The translations under genes and the position numbers were made by a program. 64,000 nt of DNA from Alitta virens (lineage: Eukaryota > Annelida > Polychaeta > Phyllodocida > Nereididae): positions 24,154,638-24,218,637 of the forward strand of contig OW028584.1 of NCBI GenBank assembly GCA_932294295.1. The letters run 5' to 3'. Below are positions 12,427 to 26,055 of the stretch, piece after piece. Within the stretch, counting starts at the first letter, position 1; each line of letters opens with the position of its first letter. The notes under the pieces are model-generated. The model had not been told where the DNA came from, did no database searches, and saw only the letters and a list, made by a program, of their open reading frames with translations.

Positions 12427-12470
12427 GGGGCAGACGTCACGATGAGATAGTCTAGGCTTAGTAATGGGCC
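12427..12470 (-). repeat. R1 dispersed repeat, copy 2
   Basis: GGGGCAGACGTCACGATGAG followed by a degenerate ATAGTCTAGGCTTAG, matching the minus-oriented core (CAGACGTAATGATGAGATGA then CAAGGCTTGG). Confidence 0.6.
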
Positions 12471-12663
12471 ACATAAATCTAACTTGTTTCATTGTATTGA
12501 AATAAAGACATGTTTACATCACGTGTACCGTCAATATAATATGATAATAAAGACCAATAAGTTCTTTCTTTATACATGTGTATATATCATTTACAATTTT
12601 ACTTTTGAATTCTATGCTCTAGTTGTCAAATTAAAAGCCTGCTATTTAAATCGTCCGGCTGCA

Positions 12664-12800
12664 AGATAGATAGATATAGATAGAGAGATAGACAGACAGC
12701 TAGACAGACAGCTAGCTAGAGATAGATAGATAGACAGATATATAGGTAGATAGATAGATAAATAGATAGATAGATAGATAGATAGATAGACAGATAGATA
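12664..12800 (+). repeat. (GATA)n microsatellite with GACA/GCTA variants
   Basis: About 135 bp of imperfect tetranucleotide repeat. On the minus strand it encodes a meaningless Tyr-Leu-Ser-Ile repeat frame. Confidence 0.95.
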
Positions 12801-12849
12801 CGGAAAGTGCAGCCCTCTGAGAAAAGTTCTTTCCCATATCATTGATACT

Positions 12850-15800
12850 TGACGATAGACAACTATGCAGTGATAGCTGAATACTCACTAGGGACTTGAG
12901 AAAGACTCTGGATTGGCCTGCTAGAGGTGCATAAGCTTTAGTAAAAGATTAAAGACATTAAATAGCATATCATTGAAACTTATTGTTTAACGATAAAACT
13001 TGTAAATTACGTAAGCCAAATAATTTCTGTGTGACATATTAAGATTATAGATATTTCATAAATCTCAGATGATTTCTCATGTCACTTTTCTTTCATACTG
13101 GCTGGTTCAGATCGATCTAAATTATTGATAAATGCGAAGTTTCCATGCAGTAAACAGTTATATAATATATGATCGATCATTAATCATGGTCAAGCATGTC
13201 TTATAAAGCAGTCATAATTCATGTTAGTGTGACTAAATTTTGCTACATAAGATAACTTGATCTATTAATAAAGTTATTCGAACAAAATGATTGACATTTT
13301 TAGGTTATCACAAAATCAGCATACATGTAAATAACGTGATTTGTTTTATTATGCAGATATGGATAAATAATCGTTTGACTTTGATTGGAGTGTTTCATTC
13401 TATTTTAGTAAAAACCATGAACTTGAAAAATAGTATGTCAATACTTTCGTCATCACAGATGTTTTCATGTACTGTTAAGCTATAAATAATTTAGCACTTT
13501 TGAGTCATTGATAAATTATATACTTTCCACACTCACAAGGAAAACGAAGACCTAAAAACAATTGTAGATATATAATTCTATCCAAATTTATGAAATATCT
13601 ACGAAAATGACAGCATCTACATATAATTCTAAAATAATTCAATATTTTCGTTGTTTAAAAAGGTACCACACATTTGATTATTAACAATAAGAAACAATTC
13701 GAATTTCACTGTATGGCAAAAAAGTATTGAAAAAGCATGCAATTATGTTATGAACGAAATTATTCAACACGTTGACTTGATTTAAAATTTGAGCAACAAA
13801 TTCAAAATAATTGTAACGATTTTACTGTGCTAATGTACAAATACATTTGACTTAAGATATGCTAAATCCAATATTGTTAGATTTTACCAATAGTCAGATT
13901 TGCTATATTAGTCAGATGATTAGTCAGATCATCAGATTCGTCTAATACCTAAGTATAATGCTGACTAACTCGTTTGTCAAAAACGACTATGATGGTTTTG
14001 TTTCTGAACATTAAATAGTGAGACAAATTACAATGGAGTTTCCAAGTAATATATCAATTAAATAGACGTCTATCAGAAGAGAACTTCAAATATCAATGAG
14101 TACAAATACATTTGGCAGTTTTAATAGAACAATCAATGAAATTTCAAGTTATTAAATTTACAAATTTTGGTATACATTTTTGCATATATAACGATTCTAA
14201 CCTAACAAATAAACATATATTGACTAATTCTGACAAAGTTTGAAAGGTATTTACGACGAATTTCGTACACTCCTCAGTTAATTTGAAAATGAGCTCAAAA
14301 ATAAAATACGAAAAACTGGACGAAAGAATTTTCATAAAATAGGTGCCAGAAATGCCACTGATTTCAAGATTAAAGCTATACTTGATGTAAAATGTGGTAG
14401 CTATACATTCTTTACTTTTAAAAATTACAAAGAATTTACAAAATACGAATGACATAGAACAGTCAGAGATAAATATATTGACTTAAAATGCAACCAGAAC
14501 TGTTAAAAATCCAAGATGGCAGTACTAGGTTAAACAAATATATAGCGAAGGTTAGTTCTGGGGATATTACTCGAAATTCAGAGAAAAGAAAATACCACGT
14601 AGATAATATATAATTCTAAACCAAATATACGAAATATTAGAAGTATTATTGTTGCTTGTACGATTTTCACTTTGATTAATTGTTGCATATTGGAAAATGT
14701 GTCTATACATATTTATGGAATATGGCAAGTACAACATGAGCAATTTTGCTTGAGAATTATAACAATAACTTTACCTTGTTATTTTCTCTATATTAATAGC
14801 TGGGATATTTTAGAATTCGTTAGAATTTTGGCCTGAACACTTCCAAGTTAAGTACAGGAAAATGTGTCAGTAAAAATTGATAGGCCTATGGAAAATCCAG
14901 AAACGTGTGGAAAAAACCAAGATTTTGAGAACTACGAAGTTGGTATACTTTGTCAATTTAGGTGTTTGTTAGTTTCCCAGTTATTACAGCATTTTTATCA
15001 GGAGATTGTCAACTAATATTCTAATAAATAAATGCTCCCTTTGCTAAAGAAAAAAAGTAGATCAATTTAATTCATTGTAAGCATGTCAGAATGTAAGGGG
15101 GCTTTCAAACGATTTTTTAGATTTTCTTATTAATAACGTTCTTTATTTTTTTCCTATCGTTTTTGTGAACGAACATACTTAAAAAATATACATGTGATAA
15201 AACGTTCTACACAAAGATATTGTTGAACCGTGGGTTAGAATTTGTGCTTGAAAAATGTATGGTGTTTGTGCAGTGCTTTTGTTAAAATAATAACGTCTTT
15301 AAAACTACAAATGTGCATCTTTATTTTAATTATCTCATAAAATGTAAGAAAATTTCCTAACGTAGATGAATAGCTGAGTCAATAAATATAGGTAACAAGG
15401 CTATCAGACAACAAACTAACTAACCTAGCAAACTAGCTACTAGCTGATCATATAGGTAACCATTTTAACCTTAAGCTATCTTTTTGGGAAAAATAACAGA
15501 TCTTATATCATAGGTTTTGACATGCAGCTAACTGAGATCAACTTTAAGATCTAAAAAAGATTTAAATTAACTCATTCGTTGTTACGAAGCCTAAGATGCC
15601 TATAATAAATGCTCCCCACAGCAAGCTAGTTATCTTCATTTAGTCAGTCTTAATAAATATTATTAAGGAACAAGTTTCCTACTTAGAAGTTGGTAGCTCT
15701 AGACACCTTCCACTTCTAAAATATTAGCTGTTTTACAATTTTCCTACATTTTGTTGTCAGTAATCTTCGAAATATTTCTATTTTCAACCTTGACATAAGA

Positions 15801-17270
15801 AAGCTTAATAATCACACGTTTTAGACTCAGAAGTCTATATAATATCTCAGTTTGGGAATCAAGAAAAAAATCTCAACTTTTATGTACATTACAAATTCAC
15901 ACATACAGGCATGAGTCACATTGAAAGAAAATAATACATAAAAATTGGCTGACCTCAGGTCCAGTGACTCGTTACAGATAGAATAAATCAAGCCCAGAAA
16001 AAACTTCTTGATAGTTATAATAAAGTCACAAAGGTTATTTACAGTAAATAATGCACTGCACTACACGAAGAACATGGCATGTTAAATTGATGACATGCTA
16101 ACTCGCTGAATCTATGAATATATGTCATGAAATAAGAATAATGGTTTCAAATAAATATCATTAATTAAATCCTGTTCTAAGATTTACAAGGTGTATATCA
16201 TTTTGAAAAATTACATGTTAATATGACAAAACATGTAAGTGAGCTACATGATATATCTATGTGCAATAGTTTATTAAATGGTATTATTAGATATTACCTT
16301 AAAGTTATTAATACATTCTAAGTGCTAAATATTTCATTTGGGAACAGGAGTTATTTGTTAAGGTGGGTTTTATAAATATTTTTTTCGCAGTAAATTGGTA
16401 AATGTTGCAACATGGGACTTTATTAAAGTGAGTCAGTTCATGCAGTCCATGGGTCAATAAGTACAACATACCTAGAGGTCAGACCACAACTGTCAGTTCT
16501 GAGTGAAATCTTCAAAATGTACTTGGGACATCTAGATTTCCAAATAATGTGTCTGTTTACAATTTATTAGCTCAAGTACTTGTCAGGGAAAGTTCTAAAG
16601 AATTTTTTTTATTTGCCATTTTTTTCAGCAATGCCATTTAAAGTATAAAGGTAATTGATTTTCGCTCAATTACCCAACGTACTTTCGCGTAAAAACTCCT
16701 AAACTTTGAGGCAAAAATCTCAGGTTTTTGGACGCAGATTTAGATGACACTTTTTTGCAATCACATATCGTAACGAAAAAAACAAAAACACAACTTTGGT
16801 GCAGTAAAACCACTTATGTGGCCATCACACATCCTCAGACTAAGTTTATTTTTGTTTTACTTTCATTTTACATCCCGTAAAGTATCGTATTTGGATCATA
16901 AACGGAACCAGACAGTCTAATATACTACTCAGGAAAAAAACCAGCTTGTTTACTCGCGACCTAGATCCATTTACACACATTATCAACTGTAGATTATCTG
17001 ATAAGATAGAACGAAATATGACAGCTAAATTGATAAAATATTGTTTGTTTATGAACATGACATCAGCCGATTGTTATCTATATTTCTGATATTTAATATC
17101 CATATTCTTCACTTACTTGGAATTAACTGAATGGTGCCCCAACTATTATATTGAAAATAACAGGGTACAATATCTACTACGTCCATTGTGTACACAATAG
17201 TAGGGTTGTTTTAGGGTTGAATCGAGCAAAAATTGCTTGTTGACATGAACTAGATATTCAAATGATATTA
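12850..17270. other. Long AT-rich stretch, no gene seen
   Basis: I see no exon, RNA gene or transposon here. There are short TTAGTCAGAT repeats near 13,888-13,935 and a CCAAGATGGCAG YY1-like match near 14,510. The minus frame at 14,144-14,455 is AT-driven with no motif. Confidence 0.55.
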
Positions 17271-17277
17271 GGGCGGT

Positions 17278-17300
17278 CACGTGGGTGGTTTTGGACCAAT
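17278..17300 (+). promoter_or_regulatory. E-box/CCAAT composite
   Basis: CACGTG at 17,278-17,283 and CCAAT at 17,296-17,300, spaced 18 bp start to start. It is the loosest member of the seven composites in the window. Confidence 0.35.
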
Positions 17301-17395
17301 ACGAATGCTGAGATTGCTTTCACTGAGGTCAAAGTCGTGTCCCACATTCAGAATGGACCCCTCCAAACATTAATGAAATGAATGTGTATGTTGGA

Positions 17396-17409
17396 GGGGG
17401 GGGGGAGGG
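17396..17409 (+). repeat. G10 run followed by AGGG
   Basis: Homopolymeric G tract preceded by TTGGA. Confidence 0.85.
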
Positions 17410-18435
17410 TTATTTTCGTAATTTATTGGAAATGAGTCACAATAGAGTGAGGGGGATTTGTTAATTTACGAAACTAAGTCCTAATTAGTAGTATATATCT
17501 TTATGTTCAGGATGAAATAAATGTCATATTTATATTTCAGTTTTGTAAAATATTAAAAGTTTATATAATAAAACAGCTTCCCAAGATAAGCTTTAATTTA
17601 CTTCAAAGTTGTTCAAACAATGTAAAACAAAGAATGACATTTATTGTTTGTATTTTGTACCTTTTTTCGTTTTCTTTTGTCTTGCTCATACAGGGGGAGG
17701 AGTTAAGTCGGTTGTTGACCTAAATTCGTCGTTCCATTTCCTTTGACCTCATGAATATGCATAAGGTCAGGTGGCCTCCCATGGACTGTGGCGACATCTA
17801 CGCTAGTGAAAACCCCATGCAATTTTTCTATGTCGTATCAAGAAATTGGTATCAAAGTGTCAAATAACTTTTTTTTAAAGTTGATTTATCAAATAAAAAT
17901 TAAAGTTAACAAAAGTTATATTTTGCAAGTAAACAAGAAACAAAGTTAAAGTTGAAATAAGCCACGATGCACTTTAATTGGATTACAAAACAATGGAGGA
18001 AAAAAGAAAAAAGAGTAAAATCAACCAGTATTTAGAAAGAATACAGAATTGAGGCTATACTTTGATATATGAAGTGTTAACCTAGAATGGCCTTAGTTAG
18101 TAGGTTTCTTGGTAGATCAGATACTTTACTAAACTACTCCAATATCTATTTATTTAAGAGAACATGTCAGTGGTGGATATTACAATTGGAGCCCATGGCA
18201 ATGTACTCATATCAGTTCATCATCCCATCTGCCAGACATCATCTGATCCTAGCCCTCTATAAAGTAATTATTATAGACAAAAGACAGTCATGCAACCAAC
18301 AAACGATATGGTTGACTGATTCCTTGATTAGTTTTTGATTGATTGATTGTTCGATTGCTTTGTTTGATGCGAAGCTCAGCCACACTGATGCTGTTAACTT
18401 TGCAATAGACAGAAGGATTACCACCAGACTAGTGG

Positions 18436-18630
18436 ACAGACAGATAGCTAGATAGCTAGATAGATAGTTGGTTAAATAGATGGATAGATAGCTAGATAGC
18501 TAGCTAGATAGATAGCTAGATAAATAGATAGCTAGATTGTTAGCTAGACAGATAGCTAGCTAGCTAGCTAGCTTGCTAGATAGATAGATAGATGGATAAA
18601 TAGATAGATGGATAAATAGATAGATAGATT
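18436..18630 (+). repeat. (GATA/GCTA)n microsatellite
   Basis: About 195 bp of interleaved GATA and GCTA units. The middle part is almost pure TAGC/TAGA alternation, including a GCTAGCTAGCTAGCTAGC block near 18,556-18,575. Confidence 0.95.
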
Positions 18631-18639
18631 CATTCAAAG

Positions 18640-21600
18640 TAATACTAGTAAAGACTCATGAAAATACCCCGTGTCTTTATATGCAGTTTAGTTTTCTTGC
18701 TAAAAGTTAATTAAGGTGCAACAAGTCTCTTTTTCAGTAATTGTTCTTGAGACAGAAATCATTTCAAGTCCATGTTGCCTGCTAAATCTTACGAAACTAT
18801 TTAAATCTAGAAGCTGGGGTTGTTTCAAAAGTAATTATTCTCTGAAGAATGAAATAAGAAAGAAGGAAAATTTCTCCCAATCGAATAAAACTTATTAATG
18901 GTGTCGTTATCAGAGACTTAAAAAAACATGAAATCTAATTTCAAAATTTCATTGCAGAAGGACATTTGAAATATCAGACGGGACTAGAAACGAATTTGAA
19001 ATATTAGAAGTCATCATGTGACATGATATAATGTCTTTCTTTAGAATTAAATACCAAAAAAAGGAGACCGAAATATATCATAGACTTCAGTGTATTCATG
19101 ACCCCGTAATAAACAGAAAATTCGGGGAGACTGTTACCAAGAGATACCAGCAAATTTCGACTCAATTAATCACACAATGGAACAATTAGTCACGTGGTAT
19201 GTCCTTTGTCATATCACGTGATAGTGACGGGTATAGTTTTTCATCTTTCCCATGGGTGAACAACTTGTTCCAAATGTTCGAACCAAATGGTGTAACGATA
19301 AAAAATAAAAAACAAAAAATAAAATTGCGCATATTGCAAACCACTTTTGTGTCTCACAAACACTAGAATAGTTCAAAGGAATATCTAAAAAAAAAACATA
19401 CCAAAAAAGAAAAATACCCAAAAAATGAGCTTATAAATTTAGCAGACGTCAATGACAAATGCTCGCATTTATGATACGTCCCAACAACAAAGATTCATTT
19501 CACAATTATAGAGGAAAACAACAATTGGAATATATATGATAACTCTTATACGACTCCAGAATATGATTATATGAAATGTGAACAATGTTGTACATTAATC
19601 ATATCAGAAGAATTATTATATAATATTTGGAATTTCTTTGCAAACTTATTTCGTCAACATTTGCACGAGTTGCAACTTCATTTACATGACCAAAAATTTT
19701 GATGAATAAAACAATATATCCATGACAGCACCAAGATTACAGCTATAACAAGACTATATATAAAGTCATAACAAATCACACAAATTGCAATTTTGATTTT
19801 GCATTATTCTGCAGCGATATTGACGAACTTAAAGGCACATATTGTATCTTAGTGGTCCGGTTTGTTTTTGGGGGGTTTTTTCTGACAGAGGTGAAATAAA
19901 TGAATGGCTTTGGTATACAAAAACAGGTCTGACATCTACAATACGTTACATTTTTTGTCCACAGTTCCTCTGTTGATTATTGCAAATTTCGTTACTACAA
20001 ATAATAGCCCTTAATAAAGAAATGTTATGCAATGCTGCAATGTTATGTTATGCTGTACATTGTAATAGAATCGATGTCTGAGATTGAATTACAATTAACT
20101 TAACGTAGAGCTTAAGTTGGACCTGATATATTAACACACACACATGTCAATCTAAACATACTGTAGCAAAGTTTTGACATGTCCAAATTTATTTGATATA
20201 GAGTCTATAGCAGAAAGTTAATTAATTAATGAGTATTATGGAAATATAAAAATGCTGCAGACAAAATAAATTGGAGATGACATTAAGTGGAAAAATAAAA
20301 CTTCAATAACGTATTAATCACAATGCTTGTTTTGTTGAATTTCATGAAATGTATTAAGCAAAACAAGGAAAATGTTTCAAGAAATTTAAAGTATGCATGG
20401 GAATTCAAGAAAATGAGTCCATGGGCACAACAAATAAAGCCCAAATTCTCTAAGCAAATCTACTTCAGAACTCATAGCCAAGCAATTAAGAATTTGTTCT
20501 ACAAACAGTGTGAACTCTTAGCTCTATAATGACAAGTAAAATAGAAAATCTCTCAAAGAAAATATCATTTTTCCTTTCGACAAACCTGATATATACCATA
20601 CAGCTGAAATATTTTACTCGTTTCTTAGTGAACACATCAATTTTGTTTGAAGGTAATCATTTCAAAGAAATTGATAAATGTAATAATTTAAAAAATACGA
20701 CAAATGCTCAGTTCTTAGCTAAGATTCATCAAAGACTAAAATTGAGAAAGTACAAACTTTTTTCCTGGGCTTGTCTCTTTGGCTTGGTAATAAATATTAG
20801 AGACATATTGATTGGTAGAGACACTTGGGGTAGACTTATAAATAAGAATATTCTTGATAAGTATATGATCGTTAAAATTGTTCCACTTTTTATATCTCTG
20901 CATTAATGGAAAATAGTTCGATCTTCCAGTTTCAGAAACGGAGCAAGCAGTCATCAAATCTGGCAAAAACGTTGATTTAATTTTGTAAATTATTTACACA
21001 ACATATTTTGGTAATACATGACGAAGAAATGGGTCGATAAGTCAATCTTGAACGAGAAACTTAAAAAAATTAATAAACACTTCGCTATACTGAGAAATTG
21101 TTAAAAATATCTTGAATACTATGGAAATGTTGTCAAATATTTAAGTTGCATGTAGAAAGTTATAACTAAATAAATCATTTTCTTACAGATATGAAATATC
21201 AAGGAAAATATTACCCATGTTTGCCCTGTTATATCAATGGTGCACAGTAATCGTTCATGGTTAATAGTCGAAATCTAGACGATTTTTACGACAAATTAAA
21301 CCGATTTACTAAACTATCTATGTAAACTATTGCGTAATAGCAAGTGATTTTATGGGTCGCAGCGCCTGCAACGAGCTAAAATGTAAACTATAAACTGTTT
21401 TTTTGAAAACAGACAAAGAAAAAAAATAAGAAAGAAGACCGGCTGTTCACAGCTGCAGTAGATTATACTCAAACGCATAATCAATATGCACGCCTCCCTT
21501 CAAAGTATATAGCATATAGTTTGGTGTGTTCAACCTAACCATGGTTAATGTAAAACCAACCAAGATTTTGGTTATATGAACTAAATTATGAAGATGGTCC

Positions 21601-22060
21601 TGACATATTCGTCCAACATTGTATGTAACGCGATAATGAAATTATGAAAATTTGCTACAGTTGTAACAAAATCGTTACATTGTTAGTTTTCACTTCATCA
21701 TATTACATATTATGTATTCTGAATGAAATAGCAAATTAACAGGGTATGCATGTAGTTCAATTTCCCAGTAACATGGCATTCTTGGTACAATAAACAATGT
21801 TATTTTTAGTAGGGTGGCAAAATGTATAAAACAAGCCCAGCAAAACTCGTTGCTTGAATATGTGCAAAACTTCAGAGAAATTGAAGAATTTCGAACTGGT
21901 GGCTATGTCTGATAATATGAATGAAAAGCAAGACTGCATTCGTTGCGATTATCTAATTCAGTATTTTCAAGAATTTGGTGGAAAATTAGTCCTGAGAACG
22001 ACAGTTCGCGATGTATGCCATTATGCAGGATGGAGAGTGATCAGTGACGTCACAAAGGAT
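18640..22060. other. AT-rich stretch, no gene seen
   Basis: No supportable gene. Frames near 20,323-20,906 are long but Lys/Asn/Ile/Leu-rich and without motifs. Two E-boxes (19,191 and 19,215, 24 bp apart) are the only regulatory-like pair. Confidence 0.5.
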
Positions 22061-22380
22061 CTATGATAAACAAAAGAACAATGGATGTTGTGTGTTTGAA
22101 TTCCTGCCTTTCAAACTCGTTCTCTTGGGCGTTAGGTAGTATGTCGGAAGTGTTACAAAACAGACCGTCGGAGAAGGGAGTGTGTTGTGTTAATTCATCG
22201 AATCTGGGCCTTACCCACATAAAAGGGGCCACTAGAATTCACCCTATGTGGGGTAAAAAGCCCAGTGCACCAACCCGATAGATCAGTAACGCCGGGGGCT
22301 TTTTATTAATGCCTAAATTGTACTGAGGTAGATTGTATGGCGTACATCTAGCAGGCTCTACAGGCCTTGCAGAGGCAGAC

Positions 22381-22434
22381 CACGTGACCGCCTCAGCCAA
22401 TCAGGGCAGAGTAGAATCCAAAATGGTGGCCGGA
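22381..22434 (+). promoter_or_regulatory. E-box/CCAAT/YY1 composite
   Basis: CACGTGAC (from 22,381) and CCAATCAG (22,397-22,404) are spaced 16 bp start to start. They are followed by CCAAAATGGTGGCCGG (22,419-22,434), a YY1-like site. The island from about 22.0 to 22.6 kb is clearly G+C richer than its flanks and has a C10 run at 22,529-22,538. This is the arrangement of a CpG-type promoter, but no exon can be assigned. Confidence 0.4.
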
Positions 22435-23704
22435 ACAGTTCTGCAGTGTTCAAAGAAGCTGCAGTGGCCTATATTGCTGGGATAATGAAGGGACCAACAG
22501 CAAATGCAATGCAGACCATGATTACCTGCCCCCCCCCCTAAAAAACCCCCATACTAGTGCATCTCATCTGGATCGAGCTAAGAATCCAAGCTCTCATTCC
22601 CACTAAAATCCCCCAGCATTCATTTCGCCAGTATCCCTTCTATGAGCTCCAAATATCCATCATTTTGGCCCAATTTAAAGCCTGTTTAATAAAACCTAAG
22701 CGTAATATAGCCCTCCTATAAATCTAAAGGTTTTAGCAGGCCTCTCAGAATTTCTCAATAAAATCTTATGTGTCCAAATTGACGGAAGATCGTTCTCATT
22801 CATAAATCCAGGTCAACAATAACCCATAAAAGCGTATAATTAAAATGGATAAAATATAAAACTATCACCTTGGCAACAGAATAGTGAATTGTGTCGCATT
22901 TCACTAAATATTATAGCAATTAGCCAATGTACTGGTCAACAATATCCATAATTTAAGTCACAATTTCGATCGAAATATTAGCTAGATGTCAAGCTATCAT
23001 ATATTAAAAATTAATTCTATATATTTCTTTAAAATTCAACGATCCAGGTATGTGCACATATCAATTTGAACTTGCTAAGAAATGATTAAAAACATGTCTA
23101 CCAATATATTCATGTGGATTTATGAATAAACCAATTAATATATATTAAGTCAATCAATATCACACCAATTAATAAAGCATATTTAAATTACTTTTCGTTA
23201 GTGACGAAATTCATTGTTTCTTTGCTTTCAACAATTGAATAACTAGGCAAATGGATCTGAGTATTAACCAACAAATGGATGGATTTATGGATGAATGAAC
23301 AAATGAATAATGGAAGTGGAATTGTGACTATTTTGTTTACTGATTTTGATAGGATGCCACCTTTTGTCATTATACTGTGGAATTCGTAATTGAGAGGATA
23401 TAATTTTGCACTGTAATCATAATATAGCGAATTTTTTACTATAAGCATCACTGATGATAAAGCAACTTCACTTTAAAGTCCAAGAAACATGTTTTCAATG
23501 ATTATAGTTACAATATCAAATTTTTCCGAATTAAGAACACCCAAAAGCTAAACACAATTTTTTTTTGTCTTAATTGTAGGTTCCTATAAATTAAGATATA
23601 ATGAAAAATACATATATATATAAATAAATGGTGATATAATATATTTATTATCATATTTCGTTGGTAAGACAGAAATCCACAACTTTCATGAAAATGTCAT
23701 TTAT

Positions 23705-23830
23705 CATAATTAATATTCATTAATTATATGCGGTTTGGTTGCGTAATTTAAGGGACTCGTTTGCTACTTAAATGACCTAGTTGTGAGATATAAATAGTCC
23801 TCAGCTATACAGTCTCTCTAGGCTATCAGT
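23705..23830 (+). promoter_or_regulatory. Candidate TATA promoter with upstream homeodomain cluster
   Basis: TATAAATAG at 23,789-23,797 is a consensus TATA box. Initiator-like TCAGTTT lies at 23,826 (spacing rather long) and ACAGTC near 23,810 (rather short). About 65-85 bp upstream is a dense block: two TAATTA sites in a TAATTAATATTCATTAATTA stretch (23,707-23,726), TGCGGT (RUNX-like, about 23,729) and TTGCGTAA (C/EBP-like, about 23,739). No ATG-led reading frame with protein character follows. Confidence 0.3.
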
Positions 23831-24046
23831 TTTAACGCTATTTTGTCAACGTGTGTCTGTAAAAATATGTTTATTTAAGTTACGAACTTTTAATGAAAAT
23901 AATTCTGTAGCCCTAGAGTTTTTGTATGAAAAAATAATTTAATTTCCATGCAATATAATATTGCTTGGAAAATGGGATAAATCTAAGCATATAATACTTA
24001 TTTAAGTTATGAGGATATAAAGATGCATTTATGATGATAAATTTAA

Positions 24047-24296
24047 TATGGAACTTTATGACCATATATGTAACTGATAAATATTGGACAGCTGAGTCAT
24101 ATAAATTGGATTATAAATGACTTGATTCCGTTGCTAAGACAACTTACACATAATTTAATTGTACAAACAAGTATGGAACTTTATGACCATATATGTAACT
24201 GATAAATATTGGACAGCGGAGTCATATAAATTGGATTATAAATGACTTGATTCCGTTGCTAAGACAACTTACACATAATTTAATTGTACAAACAAG
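24047..24296 (+). repeat. 125-bp tandem duplication, two copies
   Basis: Unit 1 is 24,047-24,171 and unit 2 is 24,172-24,296. I found only one difference (GCTGAG versus GCGGAG). Each unit contains CCGTTGCTAAGACAAC, a degenerate X-box-like palindrome. Such near-identity implies a recent duplication. No flanking transposon signature is visible. Confidence 0.95.
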
Positions 24297-24479
24297 TTAT
24301 CTAATTAGGAAAATGCCTCAGTATAAACAGGCATACACATTTCCATGATAGGCCATATAAGAGACTAAATCATAATTATCACTGTTGAAAATACCAAACA
24401 TAACTTTGATATGCATCAAATTGTTTCATAATGTATTTAATTGTATTGTCTCCATGCCACTGGTGTGAGAGTTAGTCGG

Positions 24480-24592
24480 CAGGCAGAAGAAATGATGAGA
24501 TGGGAGGCTTGGAGTCCACACCATATACAACATTCACCCCATTGGTGGGATGTTTTACATGCCCATGCATAGACACCGAGTACACGTGTCTT
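24480..24592 (-). repeat. R1 dispersed repeat, copy 3 (extended)
   Basis: One of the longest copies. AGGCAGAAGAAATGATGAGA and GGCTTGGAGTCCACACCAT are followed by ATTCACCCCATTGGTGGGAT, then TTTTACATGCCCATGC and AGACACCGAGTAC. The final CCGAGTAC end corresponds to the outer end of the inner arms near 53,950 and 57,515. Confidence 0.65.
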
Positions 24593-26055
24593 TGCATGTC
24601 ATATATGATCAGCTTGCATTTGAGTTCGATTTTTAGACAAAATGTTTATACAATTATGGAATTAACGAGGATATAGTAGATTATTATCATTATGGAGATG
24701 ATTGTTACAACTGAATAAAGTTCATTGACACAGACACAACTAAAAACAATACCAAAAAAATCTAATGTACATGGGTCATTTCTGAACTCGTTTGCTACAA
24801 GTGACAAAAACTATCCGAAAAAAAGAAAAAATAAAAACAGCAAAAAATCATGATAAAAACTAGAAAATATGTAACAAATAATTATATTGGAAGGTTCCCC
24901 TAAGATCAAACGAAAAGTGTGCAATTTAATAGGCTACTTAAGCTTTTTTTTTACGCGGTAGATACAGGTATAAAAATACCCAGAAAATAGACTTGTCTGG
25001 CAGCCAGCTATATGTGCTGAACACTGCTCTGTAGTTCGGGTCAGATTTTTTTTTCTCTAAAAGAGGAACACTATTTTTTGCCTTCCCACGACGCAGCTGC
25101 AAGCTTACTATGACTACTGGTTTATTTTCTACGTAAAATACCTTCTAAAACTAATTAGTTTACCATAGCTAATTATTCTGTTCTAATCCTAAATGTTGGT
25201 GTTCCTGGTTAAAAAATGATTAAAGAATCATTTGTATCTGAACAAAATAGACATTCTAAAAATTATTCAGCTTCTAAATTGTATTATATTAGTGATATTT
25301 TCTGACATACTAATAATATAATTGAAGAAAACTGGTAAACTAAACGCAGTTGATTTATACTAATGATAAATGTTAACTATATGTTGTGTCATAGCTGAAC
25401 ATGGAGGTCAATTGCTCTATGCATTTTTTCTGATCTAAAATCCCTGAAGCTCTACCAAATAATTAACTTCAGACAACCTTTCCACTTGATAATTATCAAA
25501 ATACCGGCACTCGCTAACAGAAGACAAAAATGATACATGTAAGTGACTTTTTATTTTTCAAATTCAGATCCTTGAGGGCATTTTTCCACTGCACTTTTAC
25601 AAGTTGTCACTACACTAGTTTGGATTAATAAGCAAACATGTTATAATATATATAATATGGTGAAATTAAAACAGACCCAATAGATGTTATTAAATGTATG
25701 ATTACATAATCTGACTTTTCGTTGTTACTTATGACCATATATGGACGATACTATACGTTCTAATATACTTTGGCATTAGTAAATTGAAAATAATGTAATT
25801 CATCGTTCATAGTGAAAATTTAAATATCAGGTGTAATTTACATCTACGAATTTCATAAAATATATAATATTAATTCCAATGTAAAAATATTGAAAATAAA
25901 CCGAGTTGCTCAGTGGTCAAGGACATGGCCAGCTTCAATGGTCATTGCATGATGTTATGCATCTGTATTTTTGACATGATGTCACATGTTACTGTTGTGT
26001 AGGTAAAATACACCAACGTGTAACCAGGGTAAAAAGTGTACTAGTTTGGATAGCT

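Noticed and set aside
12642..12842. Open frame with Tyr-Leu-Ser-Ile repeats (also at 63,320-63,514)
   Set aside because: Translation of (GATA)n / (ATCT)n microsatellites.
20323..20906. Two adjacent plus-strand frames of 68 and 125 codons
   Set aside because: Lys/Asn/Ile-rich, no motif, composition same as flanks.
22323..22345. let-7-like sequence (TGAGGTAGATTGTATGG)
   Set aside because: It keeps the seed but lacks three bases of the conserved miRNA, and no complementary arm that would form a precursor hairpin is found on either side.
25901..25925. Second tRNA-derived element (CCGAGTTGCTCAGTGGTCAAGG)
   Set aside because: Only an A-box-like match. No B box or element boundary follows.
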